Part shown: positions 47,321-60,775 of the stretch, piece after piece | How the letters are laid out: each line of letters starts with the position of its first letter | How positions within the stretch are numbered: position 1 is the stretch's first letter | Origin: Psettodes erumei | Taxonomy: Eukaryota; Chordata; Actinopteri; Pleuronectiformes; Psettodidae | Length of the DNA: 64,000 nucleotides | Assembly: GCA_016785225.1 (NCBI GenBank) | Contig: JAFBJZ010000375.1 | Coordinates: forward strand, 823,501 to 887,500 | Reading direction: 5' to 3' | Notes under the pieces: model-generated | The model's input: only the letters and a program-made list of their open reading frames with translations | What the model was told of the DNA's origin: nothing | The model's database searches: none | Program-made: the position numbers and the translations under genes

Positions 47321-49494
47321 ATAAAACATCTCTTCACTTCAGCTTTATGGGTTATTGAATTTAGACTGATGATCAAAAATATTTCAAATCAAATCCACAC
47401 CAAGTGCAGGCATCTGAAACCTTTCTGGAACAGCTTCATATATCTTATATATCCATGTCCTTTTATGTCACTTTCCCTCTTTCTGTCTTCAGTTTGAACC
47501 CGTGCTTTCAGTCACCATGCAGTTGTGTGAACGTCTCAACTTTCGAAGAACGCTTCAGTCCACATCCTCTGCTCATTAGAAAACCCTGAAACCACTTATA
47601 CATCAGGGTTGAATTGAATAATAGAGGAAGAGCCGCCAACTGCTCCACACATCTGACTTCAATCCTCAGTGTCTTATCGACGGAGCCAGTGCTGGGTTCA
47701 AAGTGATGTCTTCCAAGGAAAAAAAAACACACCACCACCACCATCCTCTGCTCTCTCAGAGCAACAACAAGGTTCAGATGTAAACCACAGGCCTCTCTGC
47801 TGGAGGAGGATGGAGTCATGTATCCACCCCCCTCCCTCATTGACCTCCGCTATTTTTATCCTACGCTCTGTGATCCATTATGTATTCTCCAGGTGCAGCC
47901 TCACCTTTATTCTAATCTACCCACCAGCAGAGTCAGAGAGAGACAGAATGAAATTATGGTTCTCCACTTGCAGTAATTGTATAAAAGGCTTCCTGGGTCA
48001 ACCCTGGAGGACGGTGCAGAGATGAAGAGAAGGAGGAGGAAAGTGAAGGATGTTAACATGAGCAAAGTGGCTGGAAGAAGGGTCCCACTAAAATGAGAAC
48101 CTAAAAAAGCACAAAAGAAAATAATAAGACCATTTCATATGTGACATCTAATGCATCACCTCTTCAATAAATATTTAATGATGTTCAGGGTTTTTGTGAA
48201 TGCAAATGCAGAACTTTTAATTTTCATAATAATTAGTGTTCCTTGTGTTTGTTTATTCCAGCGTACTGATAAAACACCTTCTCCATGAGTTTGAAGGGAA
48301 CAAAGAGCTCTTATGTAACACAGCTGATCACCTCGCCTGATGGAGGATGCAACCTCCAGCTGCAGCTCTCCACCAATCAGAATGCATGCGTGCTTTCCAT
48401 GACGACAGGTTACCGAGCAGAATCTCCTCACCTTCTCCCTCCAGACACAGAAAGCCCCACAGACCAGCTGTCTGTTTAGAACGGTTTGTTCACCTACCAA
48501 ATATACAAACAAACAAGAACTTCAGATGTTTACAACATCATGTGTGTGTGGGTGTGCATGATTTATTTTGGCAGAACAATCCAGTACTCCATTCATCAAT
48601 CACAACCACCCATGTGCTGACTGTAAACCACATGTAAATTGTAATGAGCCAAAATACTAAACACATCTGCGTGATCTGGATAGTCTTGTGAAAGCAGAAA
48701 ATTGTGGGAGATGTGACCATGACTAAGCAGACATACAGCAAACTGTACATGTGCAATCAGTGCTGGAAGGTTGGAATGGCAGGTTTGGAAAATTGGAAAA
48801 AGGATAAAAATAAATCAGAGCGGGCCCAAAATGGATCCTTGAGGTACACCTTTCATAAACACATCTACAGCTTAATACAAACAAAAATCATATCAACATG
48901 ATATGAATGAAGAACTGTGGTGCATTTTTTTTTCTATTTCAAATCCAGCCACACCAAGATCACAAATTGCTCCATAGGATTATTCTGTTTTTATGTGTTG
49001 GGTTCCCACAAAAATTACATTAAAACATTCAAGTTTTAATTAAACACGTAATCATAAAAAATATAAGAAAAATGCATTAGAGAAAATATCATAACGTGGT
49101 AAAAATTTAAAGAGACCTGATGTTATTGTAATGTAAAGGCTAATGAAAAGGTAACAAGAGAAGGAGAGTCACCAGTGACTCTGTGTGTGGAGAAATCCAA
49201 AGCTGCTGTTTGTAGTTAGCAAAGCCAACAGTCAAATCTTATTCAGTTAAATACAGGGATTTACTGGTTTGGTTTGTGTGGTCAGTGTATTTATGGGTCA
49301 ACAAGAGGGATTCTGGCTACCCCCCCCCCACTATTGTCATTGTCCTGAAAAGACTTGTGAAATGTTGGGAGATATCCGGCGGAGCCTCTTCCCCGCTCAT
49401 TACTGACCACTGGCAGGCAGATCGCTGGAGGTCATGTACGCTGTCTGAACTGCACTTATCATCACTGTGGTAACACAGGAATGTTATTCCCCTG

Positions 49495-49515
49495 ACACAC
49501 ACACACACACACACA
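49495..49515. repeat. (AC)10 microsatellite
   Basis: Perfect short tract. Confidence 0.9.
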
Positions 49516-50282
49516 GACAGCAGCTCCCACAGTAAATCTGATAACAGCATTTCTTCACTCACACAGGGTTTTCAGCAACACGTGTGGCTGTCAGCTAACA
49601 TGTGTTGTCTTCAGTGCAAGTGTACTCACATGATGAAACATCTCAGGATGCGTCATTCTACTGACTCTGTCTGGAGCTTATTTCTGGCCAAAGCTTTACA
49701 AAGAAACCAAACATGATTTATAAATTCACCAACAGACACAGTGTGTTTTGATAATATAAAACACGATCAACAAACTAATAAAATTCATACCTTTCAACAA
49801 ATTCACAACATATGATTAATCCATCATATCCAACATATAGTGTGTTTTACACGTATAAAAAAGAGACTAATAAATCAGCATCAGACACAGAAGAATAAAG
49901 TTAGTGATGAGGGTAAATTGAATGAATAATAACTTAAGATGTTGCACAACATATCTGTATCCGCCTTTACCCTGAGAAACATTGAATTCATGAATGTTCA
50001 CAGTTGTTTGCACAGCTGATGAACACATGCTTGTTATGAATCAGTCATGACCCTAGTGAAAATGTGCATTAAACGTGGGTGGTTCTCAAAATGATTCTGA
50101 TTTATTGCCATCATAATCAAATAATTCAAACAGTTATATGTTCCCGGGGGCCACAGCTAATGTGTATGTACATTACTGATCAACAGGCTGCGGCAAAGTA
50201 TCAAACACAAACAGTCATTTTTTTAACCAACTGCGAGCAAACACGACCAAGGAACAAACTGATCCCAGATGTATGCAGAGTC

Positions 50283-50319
<37 letters not shown>
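50283..50319. repeat. (TG)9(AG)9 compound microsatellite
   Basis: A (TG)n tract passes directly into (AG)n at 50300/50301. Confidence 0.95.
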
Positions 50320-50390
50320 AAAGTTTCACCATCAGGGGATTTCTTTATCATGATAGGCTGAGCTGTTTCCTCACCTCCACTGTTATCATT

Positions 50391-50500
50391 TTAAAGGGTT
50401 AGTTCACCCAAAACATAAAAATAAACATACTTTATTCTCCCACTTTGTCCTAGTGATTCTGACAAGGTAGACGTTTTATTTTTTGTTGAGGTTCTGCTAC
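50391..50500. repeat. Probable teleost dispersed repeat (GGGTTAGTTCACCC type)
   Basis: AAAGGGTTAGTTCACCCAAA at 50394-50413 is the opening phrase of a very abundant fish repeat. The following sequence to about 50500 fits its body loosely. The 3' limit is approximate. Confidence 0.5.
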
Positions 50501-53449
50501 TTTAACTTCTGTATACGCTTCTGAAAGCGAATTAAATTTTGACTGTGATGCATGAAGCATCTGAAACATATGACTGATAAAATTCAACAACAAAAATATG
50601 TCATTTAAGAGAAATGTCCCATGTTCTTCAGAAAGATCTGCAGATTATTCGCACTGGGATAGCAAGATTGATGCTGGATTTGGAGAGCCCTCAGCATGAT
50701 TGAGTCTGCAGGCCTAGTAAAATGACAGTCAGTAATACAGACTACAGATATTTGTAATACTTGGGCTCCAATGTTGAAAAGCACTGGCATAGTCCATAAT
50801 GGCAGCAGACATGAACACACAATGTTGAAGACAAATAACTTGAGCCTTGTCCCCAAACATCCTCTGATTTTCAATTCAAACTAACAGCATCTTCTTCACT
50901 TTTTTACTGATTTCCATGAAGGAGCAGGCGAGTATCTGAGCGCTGCTGCAGTGCTGTGTCCCTGCAGTCATCCTCTTCTCTTTACCTCATAAAGATTAAT
51001 TTTCAGAACCAAAGAACTATTAGCTCCTTTTCATCTTTTTCCTTTCTGTCAGTTCTGCTGAGGAGACACAGATTCATCCTGATGTTTTCAGATGTGAGTT
51101 TTTAGAGTCAAATTGTGATGAAAGAGAAAATTTGTCCTTGAATTTCCCCCTACAAAATCTTGTGTCTGCCTGGAGCCACTCAGAATAACTGTCTGGACTG
51201 TAGGCAGATGTACAGACAGAGGGAAATGATAAGCAAAAGAAAACAACAAAGTCTTTCCTTTAAACCAACACAACTGTCACTATATGATGCATTTAAACAT
51301 TTCTGGATGGGGGAGCAGATTTTAGAGCTTCAGCTATGAGCTGAGAGCTTCAGGAAACTGGAGCCATCTGAGGAAGGTGTTTCTTTACTGAACTGGTTAC
51401 AGACAGCTCAAAGCCTCCCAGACAATGCTAATGCCTGTTTGGATCAGATCTCATCCCAGTGTTTTCCACGTGTTCCTGTACATGTGTACGTCTCACAGAA
51501 AGAGGGTACACCTCGCTCGGAACCCATAAAAAATAAAAAGCTCAGTTGAAACCCAGCTCTGCCTACGTGGCGGGTCAAACACCCGTGTGCCACACCCTTG
51601 ACAGCCCCAAACTCAGTAACGCTCAGTAATCCGGCCTAAATAGATGACACACAAGGGAGGAAATGAACACTGCCGGTCACCTGATCCCCGCCAGGTGTCC
51701 GCCGCTGTGACGAATCCCACGTCAGCGCCCAACTCCCCCACCCTGCTGCGTAAACCCTCGCTGTCTCCGCTCTGCTCTGACATAACAGTCTGCTGGAAAC
51801 AGGGATACATGATGAATAAGTCATGAACTGAGTGATCTGTTTTCCACTGTAAATGTTTAAACTGTGACGTGATGGAGGAGCAGTCTCAGAGCTGTCCGTG
51901 TCCCTCCGTTTCACAATCACACTTTGTCACTGCCTGTTTCTGCCGTGTCAGGCTAAAACTCTTCATCACTTCATCATTACACCCAACGCCAAAAGTGTTT
52001 TTGTCTTTGTGCCATCCCACAATGCTTTGAGACTTAAAGATTTATTATTTTACTGGCTGACATTGAAAGCAGCAACACTGACTTCAGTCTCCCTGAGTCT
52101 TCACCTGATCTCTAAAAGCCAAGGTGGCGGTTCGGGGCAGTTTGCACTGTTAGCTCATTGTAGCTTATGTTAGCCCATCTTAGCGAGGCTTCAGATGCAG
52201 CAGAGGGAGGACACCAAAGGTGAACTCAGGTTAGACTTGTCCATAGGTTGTCAACTGTTACACAGCATGCATCTTAAACATGACACTGTCTGGACGCAGG
52301 ACCGATCTCTGACAATTTGACTCTGACAGACGACATCCACGCCGATAATGTCAGCAAATGTTAAACTGAAGCTGCTGGATCAGCGTGAAGGAGTTTTAGA
52401 GAAGAGATCAGCATGCTGCTGCTCTCTGAGGACTCGGGACCTTCTCCAGAGGTCTGTCAATTATCGACCCATGTCTCACAGAAAGATTTTTATCAAAGTA
52501 AGACTTTGCTGCTTGTCAGCACGAGTCACAGACTCAGAGGGACGTTAATCTTAGCGGACTCTGCATGCATGTCACAGCAGCTCTGATAAAACATTGTTCG
52601 CTGTCACATTTTAAAGAGATATTTGTGTTTCTGAGACACATCAGATCCACTGATGAAATATGTCTGACTGTTTCACCATCACAGAGGATCAGACATTTTC
52701 CTGTTGTAGCCATCAGGAATTATTTTTTTCTTGCAATTGCCTTAATTTTATATGTACAATAGTAGTCTAAGGCCATGTCCACTCAACTGCAGTAGACAAC
52801 AGCTGCTTCACAAGGTCAGCAAAGCTTATAGTCCATTCTCCATTCACCACTGGTAATTCAGGCAGATGCTGTTTGTTTTCCTCTGGTAACGGGTCATGTG
52901 ACAAGAGCGTGACGAATCAGGGAAGGACACATTGATACTGATAAGATCCAATCAGGCGGCAAGAATGGCCATCTGCATCATAGCTTCCAAAATCCTGCAT
53001 TTAGCCTGTCCAGAATAAAACGCAACCTCAGTGTTTTAAAACTAAAATGGGATCACCAGCATTTCCAGAAGTCTCCATTTAAGGGGAAAACCCTGCAGGG
53101 GTATGGACAACAGTGAATCGTGTGGATGGAGCCTGAAGAAAGCGCCTCCCAGCTTTTTTGGCTTGTGAAACCTTAAAAAGTCACAAGCACATAGACGATG
53201 CAGCTGTGTCAGAAAACATCTGGTTCTTTGATAAAAGGAGCTGAAGAACATTATGTTCACAGGCGAGTGAATTTCACTAACGATTGTGCTGTGTTTTGAC
53301 TTTCCTTCAGCTGTGACTGTAAATTCTGTTTCTGAAATTTCACTTCGGAATGTGTCTGTATGAGACAAAAATCAGCTTTCATCCAATAATAATGTGTTTC
53401 CAGACAAAGAGTCTGGAAACAAAGAGAAGCAGCAGCACTATGACAACAA

Positions 53450-53463
53450 CCCCCCCCCCCCCC

Positions 53464-53507
<44 letters not shown>

Positions 53508-53515
53508 ACACACAC
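53450..53515. repeat. Poly-C plus (CA)n compound repeat
   Basis: A run of about 15 C is followed by CACCCACCCA and then (CA)n to about 53505 with one interruption. A second poly-C run of 13 lies at 53638-53650. Confidence 0.93.
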
Positions 53516-56500
53516 CTGTGGCCCGCCTCTGACGACACAGCTGGTCTGAACCTCCTCCCTTCACTCCCGCACACCACTCCCCACACACACCCACTACCCC
53601 ACCCTAAAACTGCCTGCCAGTGGATTACGCACACGCACCCCCCCCCCCCCTCGCCCCAGTCCAGTGTCCTTCAACAGTCCTCACGTCTGACTTCCTATGC
53701 TGCCAGCTAGCCCCGGCAACTGTCGCCATGGTTACCAGCCGGGATCACACCCAATCGCGAGACGGATGCGGCGCCCAAGGAGGAGGGAGCCGGGTGAGGA
53801 GAGGTGATGAGAGGAGTAGTGGTGGGGGGATGTCTGAGAGGCGCAGCAGCAACAAAGACAAATCAGCAGCGGTCGAGGTCGTTGAAAGGGCAGGTTCCAC
53901 GAAGGATGCCGCTGACTGACATCGTGACCTTTGACCTACAACCCCCAACCCCAGAGGGTGTAGCAACAGGCTGAAGCACTGTGTTTTAATCCCACCTTGG
54001 TCCATGTGTAATGTTAATAGACTTATAGTCCGTGAACTCTCAATTACCTGTTGTCAAGGTGCATTTTTATCTTGAGTAAAGGTTCGATCTTTAAGTGCTG
54101 TCAGAGGGTGAAGAACTATTTCATGTTTTTGGCCAAAGGTTTTTCCCATTTGGAAATTTAACATGAATGTGCTGAGAAGGTGTAGTTTTCCCACAGCATT
54201 TAAAAATATAATCTATATAATATACATATATTCATAATATATGAATGTGACCATAGATTTATATTCATAAAATACTGATATTTATCTGAGTTACTGTGCA
54301 TCTGTTTGCTGTTTTTTTGTGGTTGTCTCGTCAGAAGAGGACGGTGCCAGACTCACGTGTCCTTACTTTCAGTGCAGGACGATTACGCATGTTGAGGACT
54401 GATGGGGTTCTTACCAGGTGTCTGTATGTCACGACATGGACCACGACTCAAAATCAGGGAGTGTTTGTTGAGTGCTTTATTGAGTTGGATGAATGAAGCC
54501 CTGCTTGTCCAATTAAATTGTCCCTGGTTCAGTGTACGGCAGACAGTCTTGGTGTGAGTGTCTCAGATGAAAGCTGATGTTGTCACTCAGAATTATTCAT
54601 GAGGTCAAACATGTACCTTTATAAATCATCCGGCACGAACGGCTGTAAATCTCTTTGATTTGACCAAAAGGCTGTGACCAGAAAATGGAGTCAGTATTGA
54701 CGTCTCCAGCATGTCTCCATCCAGTAACCAGGATCTCGTCAAAGGAAAGAGCGGCTGTCTCTTGGTGAAATCAATGTAGTCCCCATGACAACGCTACAGC
54801 TGTAAATGGGTTTCTTCTGCGCGTCCTCAGCCGGACGGCCGATTCTGTATCGACCTGACAGCGGCTGCTTGTGTTCACTGAAGGCTGCAGTGGCAGTGAC
54901 TGTCAGCCATCATCATCTCCATCATCACATCAAGCCATAAGCAGGAACAACATGTGAGACACGGTGACGACACAGGACGAGGTGCATCAGGTGGTGATTA
55001 TCACCTGTTCTCCAGGGCTTAACCTCTCACTTTTTTCACATTTTCCAATGATCTCACTGCGATGTGTTTCTTATTCTGCTTTCAATTCATATCAGCATTA
55101 CTGTTTCTTTACTGTAAAAAGTCTTGAGGTCCAAGTCAAAATACAGACATCCATTATTGTTATGTTATGTGACATTATATGTATGTAAATTACAAAAAAT
55201 AAGGAAAAGAAATATAGTTCCTATTTTGCGTTAATTATGAGATATATAATGACATTAGTTATGAAGTATGAGATAAGGTGTTTGAAGATAATCTCGAATA
55301 TAATGTTCTTAAATTCAGCAATAAAAATATTAACGTGATTCCAACATTTATTAACTGTTAACAGAAAATACTTCAAATGTAATAAAGTATACTTGTAATT
55401 TATGACTGTGATGAATGATTACTGACTGAAAGCAAAGTCTCTCAAATGTCAGTCAGGTGTCTATCTGAGACATTATACAGTTGGATGGATGTAAAACTGT
55501 CACTGAGTGTTGTTTTTCACATTGCTCTAATAGCATTCTGTACTTTATGCTGGTCTGAGTTCAGTTCCCACTGGCCTCTCGTTAGCTCTGCTGAGAAATG
55601 ATCTACAGTCCTGCTGGATGAAAAAAAGAAGAAGACATTTTTCTCTGCTCATGGAGCATCCAGTAATAACAGAATAATAACTGGAATAACAGCTTTATTT
55701 ATAGTCTTGCTGATGGCGTGCAGTTGGAAAATATCCGGGCTCCTGAGAGATGAAGAACTAATCTCCATCTGTCTCGTGTTTGTGTTTTTGATTTTGAAAA
55801 AGAAGAAGAAAAAAAAGGAACACTGCTATCTTAACTGCTGACCTCTGACCCGGCCTGTGGGCTGGACGCTCTTTGGTTTCTCTGCGTCAAACAAAAACAA
55901 AATGGCAGCTGTGCCCCCCCGCCTCCCCCTGTGGATCTCGTCCAAGCGCTTTGCTTGGCTGGGCTTGGCTGCAGAATTCCCATGAGCCATCGCTCTTCTC
56001 AGAGTCCTGAAGCAGTAGCTGCATAAGTGAGTCAAATGCAGTTCGTGAAAGAAACATTTGTAAAACGGATTTAGAAAACACAATAACTCCTGCGTGTCGG
56101 ATACAAGTGGTCAAAATTATAATTCATGAAGTCCAATGTGAATGAGCACTTTGATCCTGTAGTAACTGAGGTTCCCACATCATTCTATACAAGTATTGAT
56201 TACAGCCACTTTAAATGACATCTGAAACACTGGAGTCAAGGTGAACCGCAGCTCTGCCTCTTTAAACTCCCGCAGCATCAATCACGCTGATGATAGGCCC
56301 CCGTTCTCAGCCGGCCCAGACCTCCAACAGAAGGCTGCGGCAGCCGGGGGGGTCGTAAACCTGCCAGCAGCTGAGCGCTCCCACAGCGCCCAGCTATCAC
56401 AGTTAAATCCTCTGCAGTTTATACTCGAGCCGTTTGGGCCCCGAACGCCGCGGAGCCACTTCCTGCTGCAGCATGATGCTGCGGTAACGTTGATTTACGA

Positions 56501-57733
56501 GCTCGTTTCATTTTGATGAACAGCAGGACAGCCAGAGGACGACGCAACCCCCCGCCACCCCCCACCCTCAGCTCCAGGCATCCAAAGATCAGCTTTCACC
56601 ATCCACGACTGAACACTGCGACCACTTTTTCCAAACTGTAATTTAAAGTCCAGAGGCAAGAAAGTCGCTTCTCGTTTGCAGACTCTCAAACAGCATTCCA
56701 ATGCTTCTACTTCTTTCTTATTATCAGTGATGCCATAATAAAACACAACACAAAGGATGTGACACACTACAAAGGAAATAAAACTAAATGTGTATCATGC
56801 ATATGATATTACATAATCAACCCAGTCAACCCATACTACTTCAGGAATTGATCCATAACTAGTTTTCTCCAATGAAAAACTTAAAAGATATATTCTTGAC
56901 ACCCCAATCTCAACCCAAGCCCAGTGACTCAAACTGTTGTAACTGCAGCATCAGATGGATCATTAATACAGGATCGTTCTACAGAACCCAAATATTTAAT
57001 GGGATGTGAAGAGGTCACTTAGGTAACTGTATCTGCACATGTCAGACTCCTACCCTGTGTGAATGAAGCTACATTAACACGCTGTTCAGCTACGACAAAG
57101 GTAAATTTGTTCTGAGGTGTTTTTGAACCAACCCCTGATCCGTGGTCCCTTTTGTTGGCTGAGACCTCAGTCCTGATTTACACTCCTCAAAATAAAGAAA
57201 CTAATTGAACAGATTTGTGCTGCAGCTGTTCACCTTCGCTGACCGCTCGTTCATTAACAATCTGTGTCTGACCTGCTGTTTCATCATTTTTACTGTTGCA
57301 CATGTCTGCAGGGGCTGATGAAGCTGTCCATCAATCATCATTGAAAAGGACGAGTCTGCCTGCCTTTCAAAACTCACTTCACTACCGTTATCTTAGAGCT
57401 GTTTTCATGAATGCTTGTGTCCTGGTTGTATTGACTTTTTTCTAGTTTTGCTCATATTTCTCTCTCTTTTCCAATTTATCATTCATCTTATTGGAAAGCA
57501 AAATCATTGGTTCTCCACATTCAAACTGCAGATCATCACTTTCAATGCAAATCTCATTCATGTCAATGACTCAGCTGTGCAGACGAGTGTTTGTGTTACC
57601 TGAAGGTCTCAGGTTCAGTCCCAGGCTAATGTATGACCCCGAACACACCAAGTCATGAGCCACCAACCTCACACCTAAATGTGAACAGGGACATTTTTCT
57701 TTCAGGAATGTGACCCACATACTGCCTGCTGTT

Positions 57734-57737
<4 letters not shown>

Positions 57738-57764
<27 letters not shown>
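57738..57764. repeat. (CA)13 microsatellite
   Basis: Perfect tract flanked by GTTACAG and TGGGTGTC. Confidence 0.95.
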
Positions 57765-57970
57765 TGGGTGTCACAGGGTGACACTGGCAGGTCGGTGTTG
57801 CGGGTTCGTCGAGGCGTCCAGCCAGCCTTTCATGTCCGCTTTCACCCTGCATCTGAACAAACACACTGCTCCGTCAAACACAAACACACTAAAACAGAGC
57901 TTTGAAGGAGACGCTCTCACTTTCTAAAAATGTTGAGGTCCAAAAGTCAAACTGGGTCCTCATAGAATCA

Positions 57971-57971
<1 letters not shown>

Positions 57972-58004
<33 letters not shown>

Positions 58005-58022
58005 CACACACACAGGCACACA
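57972..58022. repeat. (CA)n with CAGG interruptions
   Basis: Perfect (CA)n to 58002, then GGCACACACACAGGCACACAG. Confidence 0.94.
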
Positions 58023-58489
58023 GTGGTATTCACTGAATCAAACATCTACCTATCATAAGGTATGGATGCATCATTGACCCAAAATTCGGGTTTGTGAAAT
58101 AACACAAAAACAATGGTCAACATCTGAAAATGTATTAAATCTGCATCTTTCTATATGAAGACGATGAGCCCATTTACAAACTGTACATGTCATCTCTACA
58201 TGCTTATCTGTGAAAGATGAATTAAGGCAGTGCTGTGTATAATGACTTAGATTTAACTCATTACACCTTGTAGAGTTAGCAATAAGAACATTTACAGGAC
58301 TGATGTACACTGATTTCCATTTAAACATGCATGAATTGTGTGTTTGAAGCATAGAAAGAATAGATGTGGTCAAAATGAAATGCATGTATGTATATATTGT
58401 GTTTTTTTTCCAAATAAAAGTTGAGTATCTCAACATGAATGGAAGAGGAAAAAAAGGGAGGAAACAGGTGAGGAGAAAGAAGGGAGAAA

Positions 58490-58509
58490 GGAAGGAAGGA
58501 AGGAAGGAA
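58490..58509. repeat. (GGAA)5 tetranucleotide repeat
   Basis: Short perfect tract inside a longer purine-rich run from 58436 to 58513. Confidence 0.9.
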
Positions 58510-59876
58510 ACAAGTGGTTCCAACTGCAGCTGTGATCTCCAGATGAGAGGCAACTGTGTGACATCCCTGCATCCCCACACCCCCGCGGATGAGTCTTTTT
58601 TTTATGTTGGGGGGGGGCAAAACTGCTTGTTGTTTTGCCGAAGGGAGAAAAGCAAACACTGAGCGAGGTGTAGAGGACAGTCACGTCTTCCTGGGAAGAA
58701 TCCTTCCAGGAAAAACAGTCTTCAGCAGCCTCCTGCAGCGAGGCAGCTGTGAACCTGACTTCACTCCCGCCTCACCACACTCCATCTGGATTTTAGTGTG
58801 TTCAACACACCCATGCAAATAGATGCACAAGATCATGAATGATAAAGATGATACAAAATAAAAAATATGTTGAAAGAAAACGTCTCCCCTCTCCTCTGTT
58901 GGAATCTTTATGAGCGTTGAGTTCAGACTATTTTTAGTCACACTTTAACTTCTCAGCACGTACTCTGAGATGTTCACAAATGTTCATACCCTGATGTTAA
59001 TGTTGTCATGCAACTTGTCAAACCACTGGCTGATGTATCACAGTTTTTTGCGGTGCCGACTGGAGCCGAATGGAAGTCGATGAGGCTGAGAGGTTTGACT
59101 AAACTGATTAAAAGGATCCTCAGTCAGAATAAACATTAAAGGGAAGGAAAATATATTTTTTAAATGAGGAAGAAAACCTGCGTCATGCCGGATTAGTCCT
59201 GTGAAGCATCAAATGGGTTTTATTTTTGTAAAACATGTCAGATGAGATGTGGACGCTGTGTAGTGTTGCCAGAGGAGCCTCCAGAAAATTCAGCCCGCTT
59301 TGCATCAGACTTTCATCAGGTGTTTCCAATTCAGTTCTCAAATGTGAATGAAAAACACACAGAGTGTGAAGGCTTCAGGGTTTAGTCATCATGGTCGTCA
59401 CATGCTGGGAGGACCAATCAGCTTCTTGCTCTGAGTCACTCTGGTGCCACACCATCCACACCTGTCTGTAACCGACAAACACGGCAGATTGGAGCAGATT
59501 GGAGACGATGCGAGCAGCACCATGTGTGACTACACAAAAGGGATGCAAATGAAAGCAAAGTGAAAAAAACAAAAAAAACAACCCCCTGGCGTCAGAGTGA
59601 GATGAGCTGTGTGAAGAACAAGTGTAAAAAAGTGGAGCTAATTAAAAATAATGAGCTGCCGTGTGCTCTCCCACTACCAGCTGCCTCACCTTTACCTGTA
59701 AAATTTCAATGAGCTCCACCAGACTCCAGACAAAATGATATTTACCTCTGGGTGCAGACAGAAACCTGAGGAGGACACATTTACCAGCAGCCGGCACTGT
59801 CTGACTGACTTATTAAAACGTGCATAAAACATAAGATGCTTCAGAGGGACAGCAGGAGACTGTGTCTTATGTGCTG

Positions 59877-59898
59877 TATTATTATTATTATTATTATT
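59877..59898. repeat. (ATT)7 trinucleotide repeat
   Basis: Perfect short tract; the poly-Asn frame across it is an artefact. Confidence 0.93.
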
Positions 59899-60270
59899 GT
59901 TTTTACAGAGGCAATATATTATAAACATTTCAAATCAAAAATCAGGTGAAAAACAATATTCCTTTAATATTCCTGCAAGCGTTCTGAACATATGTATTAC
60001 TGTATGAGATTTATTATTGTAACTTTTAAATACTTTATCACTAAAATGCTGACACCCCCCCACACTGATGTCATTCATCCACTCAGCGTCTATGAGCTCA
60101 TCAGCCCAAACAGGAAACTAAGTGCGAAGGGAAGATTTATTTAAGGTGAGAGAGTCTGAGCTCTGAAATCCATCAAGTCCCATCTGTGGAGAGCAGACAA
60201 CGTGCTGAGGTCAGCTTCAGTGAGCTGACGCCATGATGTCACCTCTGCTCTGAGGGTCAGCTTTCACACG

Positions 60271-60480
60271 ACACACACACACACACACACACACACACTC
60301 CATTCAGAGGACATTACGTTGACTTATATTAATTTCCTGTCGATTTACTCTAATCTTAACCTCCCCTAAACCCAATCTTAACATAAACCTAATCTAAACC
60401 TAAAAAGTGTCTTCACCTTAAAAATGATTTATTTTAATGACTTGCTTTATGTCCCCATCAGGAAGAGACGTGCACGTACT
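60271..60480. repeat. (AC)n tract with adjoining CCTAA-rich dispersed repeat
   Basis: (AC)14 at 60271-60298 is followed by GGACATTACGTTGACTTA and a decayed series of CCTAAACC/CTTAACC units ending near CTTCACCTTAAAA. I recall this combination as a dispersed repeat in fish. The tract is certain; the family assignment is from memory. Confidence 0.5.
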
Positions 60481-60722
60481 GTGTGACGACATAAACACAT
60501 TTAGGTGGAAATAAAACATGAACAACTGTGATGCGTATGACCTTAATTAATTACTGCAGACTGAGTTTTGATGAGAGTTGTGTCACTTCAATAACAAAAA
60601 CCCTGTTTGTCATTTCAGGTGAGATCCACAAGAGGTGGATTTCCTTTGTGTCTGTCACTGGCAGAACAAACAGATTTGTTCTTTGTTGACATGTTTGATT
60701 GATTTAACTCATCCCATTCGGT

Positions 60723-60724
<2 letters not shown>

Positions 60725-60773
<49 letters not shown>
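60725..60773. repeat. (TG)24 microsatellite
   Basis: Perfect dinucleotide tract. Confidence 0.96.

Positions 60774-60775
<2 letters not shown>

Larger units (their letters stand above)
47321..50390. other. Gene-free stretch
   Basis: No exon, RNA gene or clear repeat family recognised apart from a short (AC)n at 49495-49515. Open frames are short and overlapping. Confidence 0.5.

Noticed and set aside
50605..50874. 89-codon - strand frame rich in hydrophobic residues
   Set aside because: No transposon or membrane-protein family recognised, no splice or promoter support.
53620..53919. 99-codon GC-rich + strand frame containing MSERRSSNKDKS
   Set aside because: It begins in a poly-C tract and has no recognisable similarity; the acidic-basic tail looks like compositional bias.
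57575..57625. tRNA-like B box (AGGTTCAGTCCC)
   Set aside because: No A box or cloverleaf could be folded around it; at most a SINE scrap.
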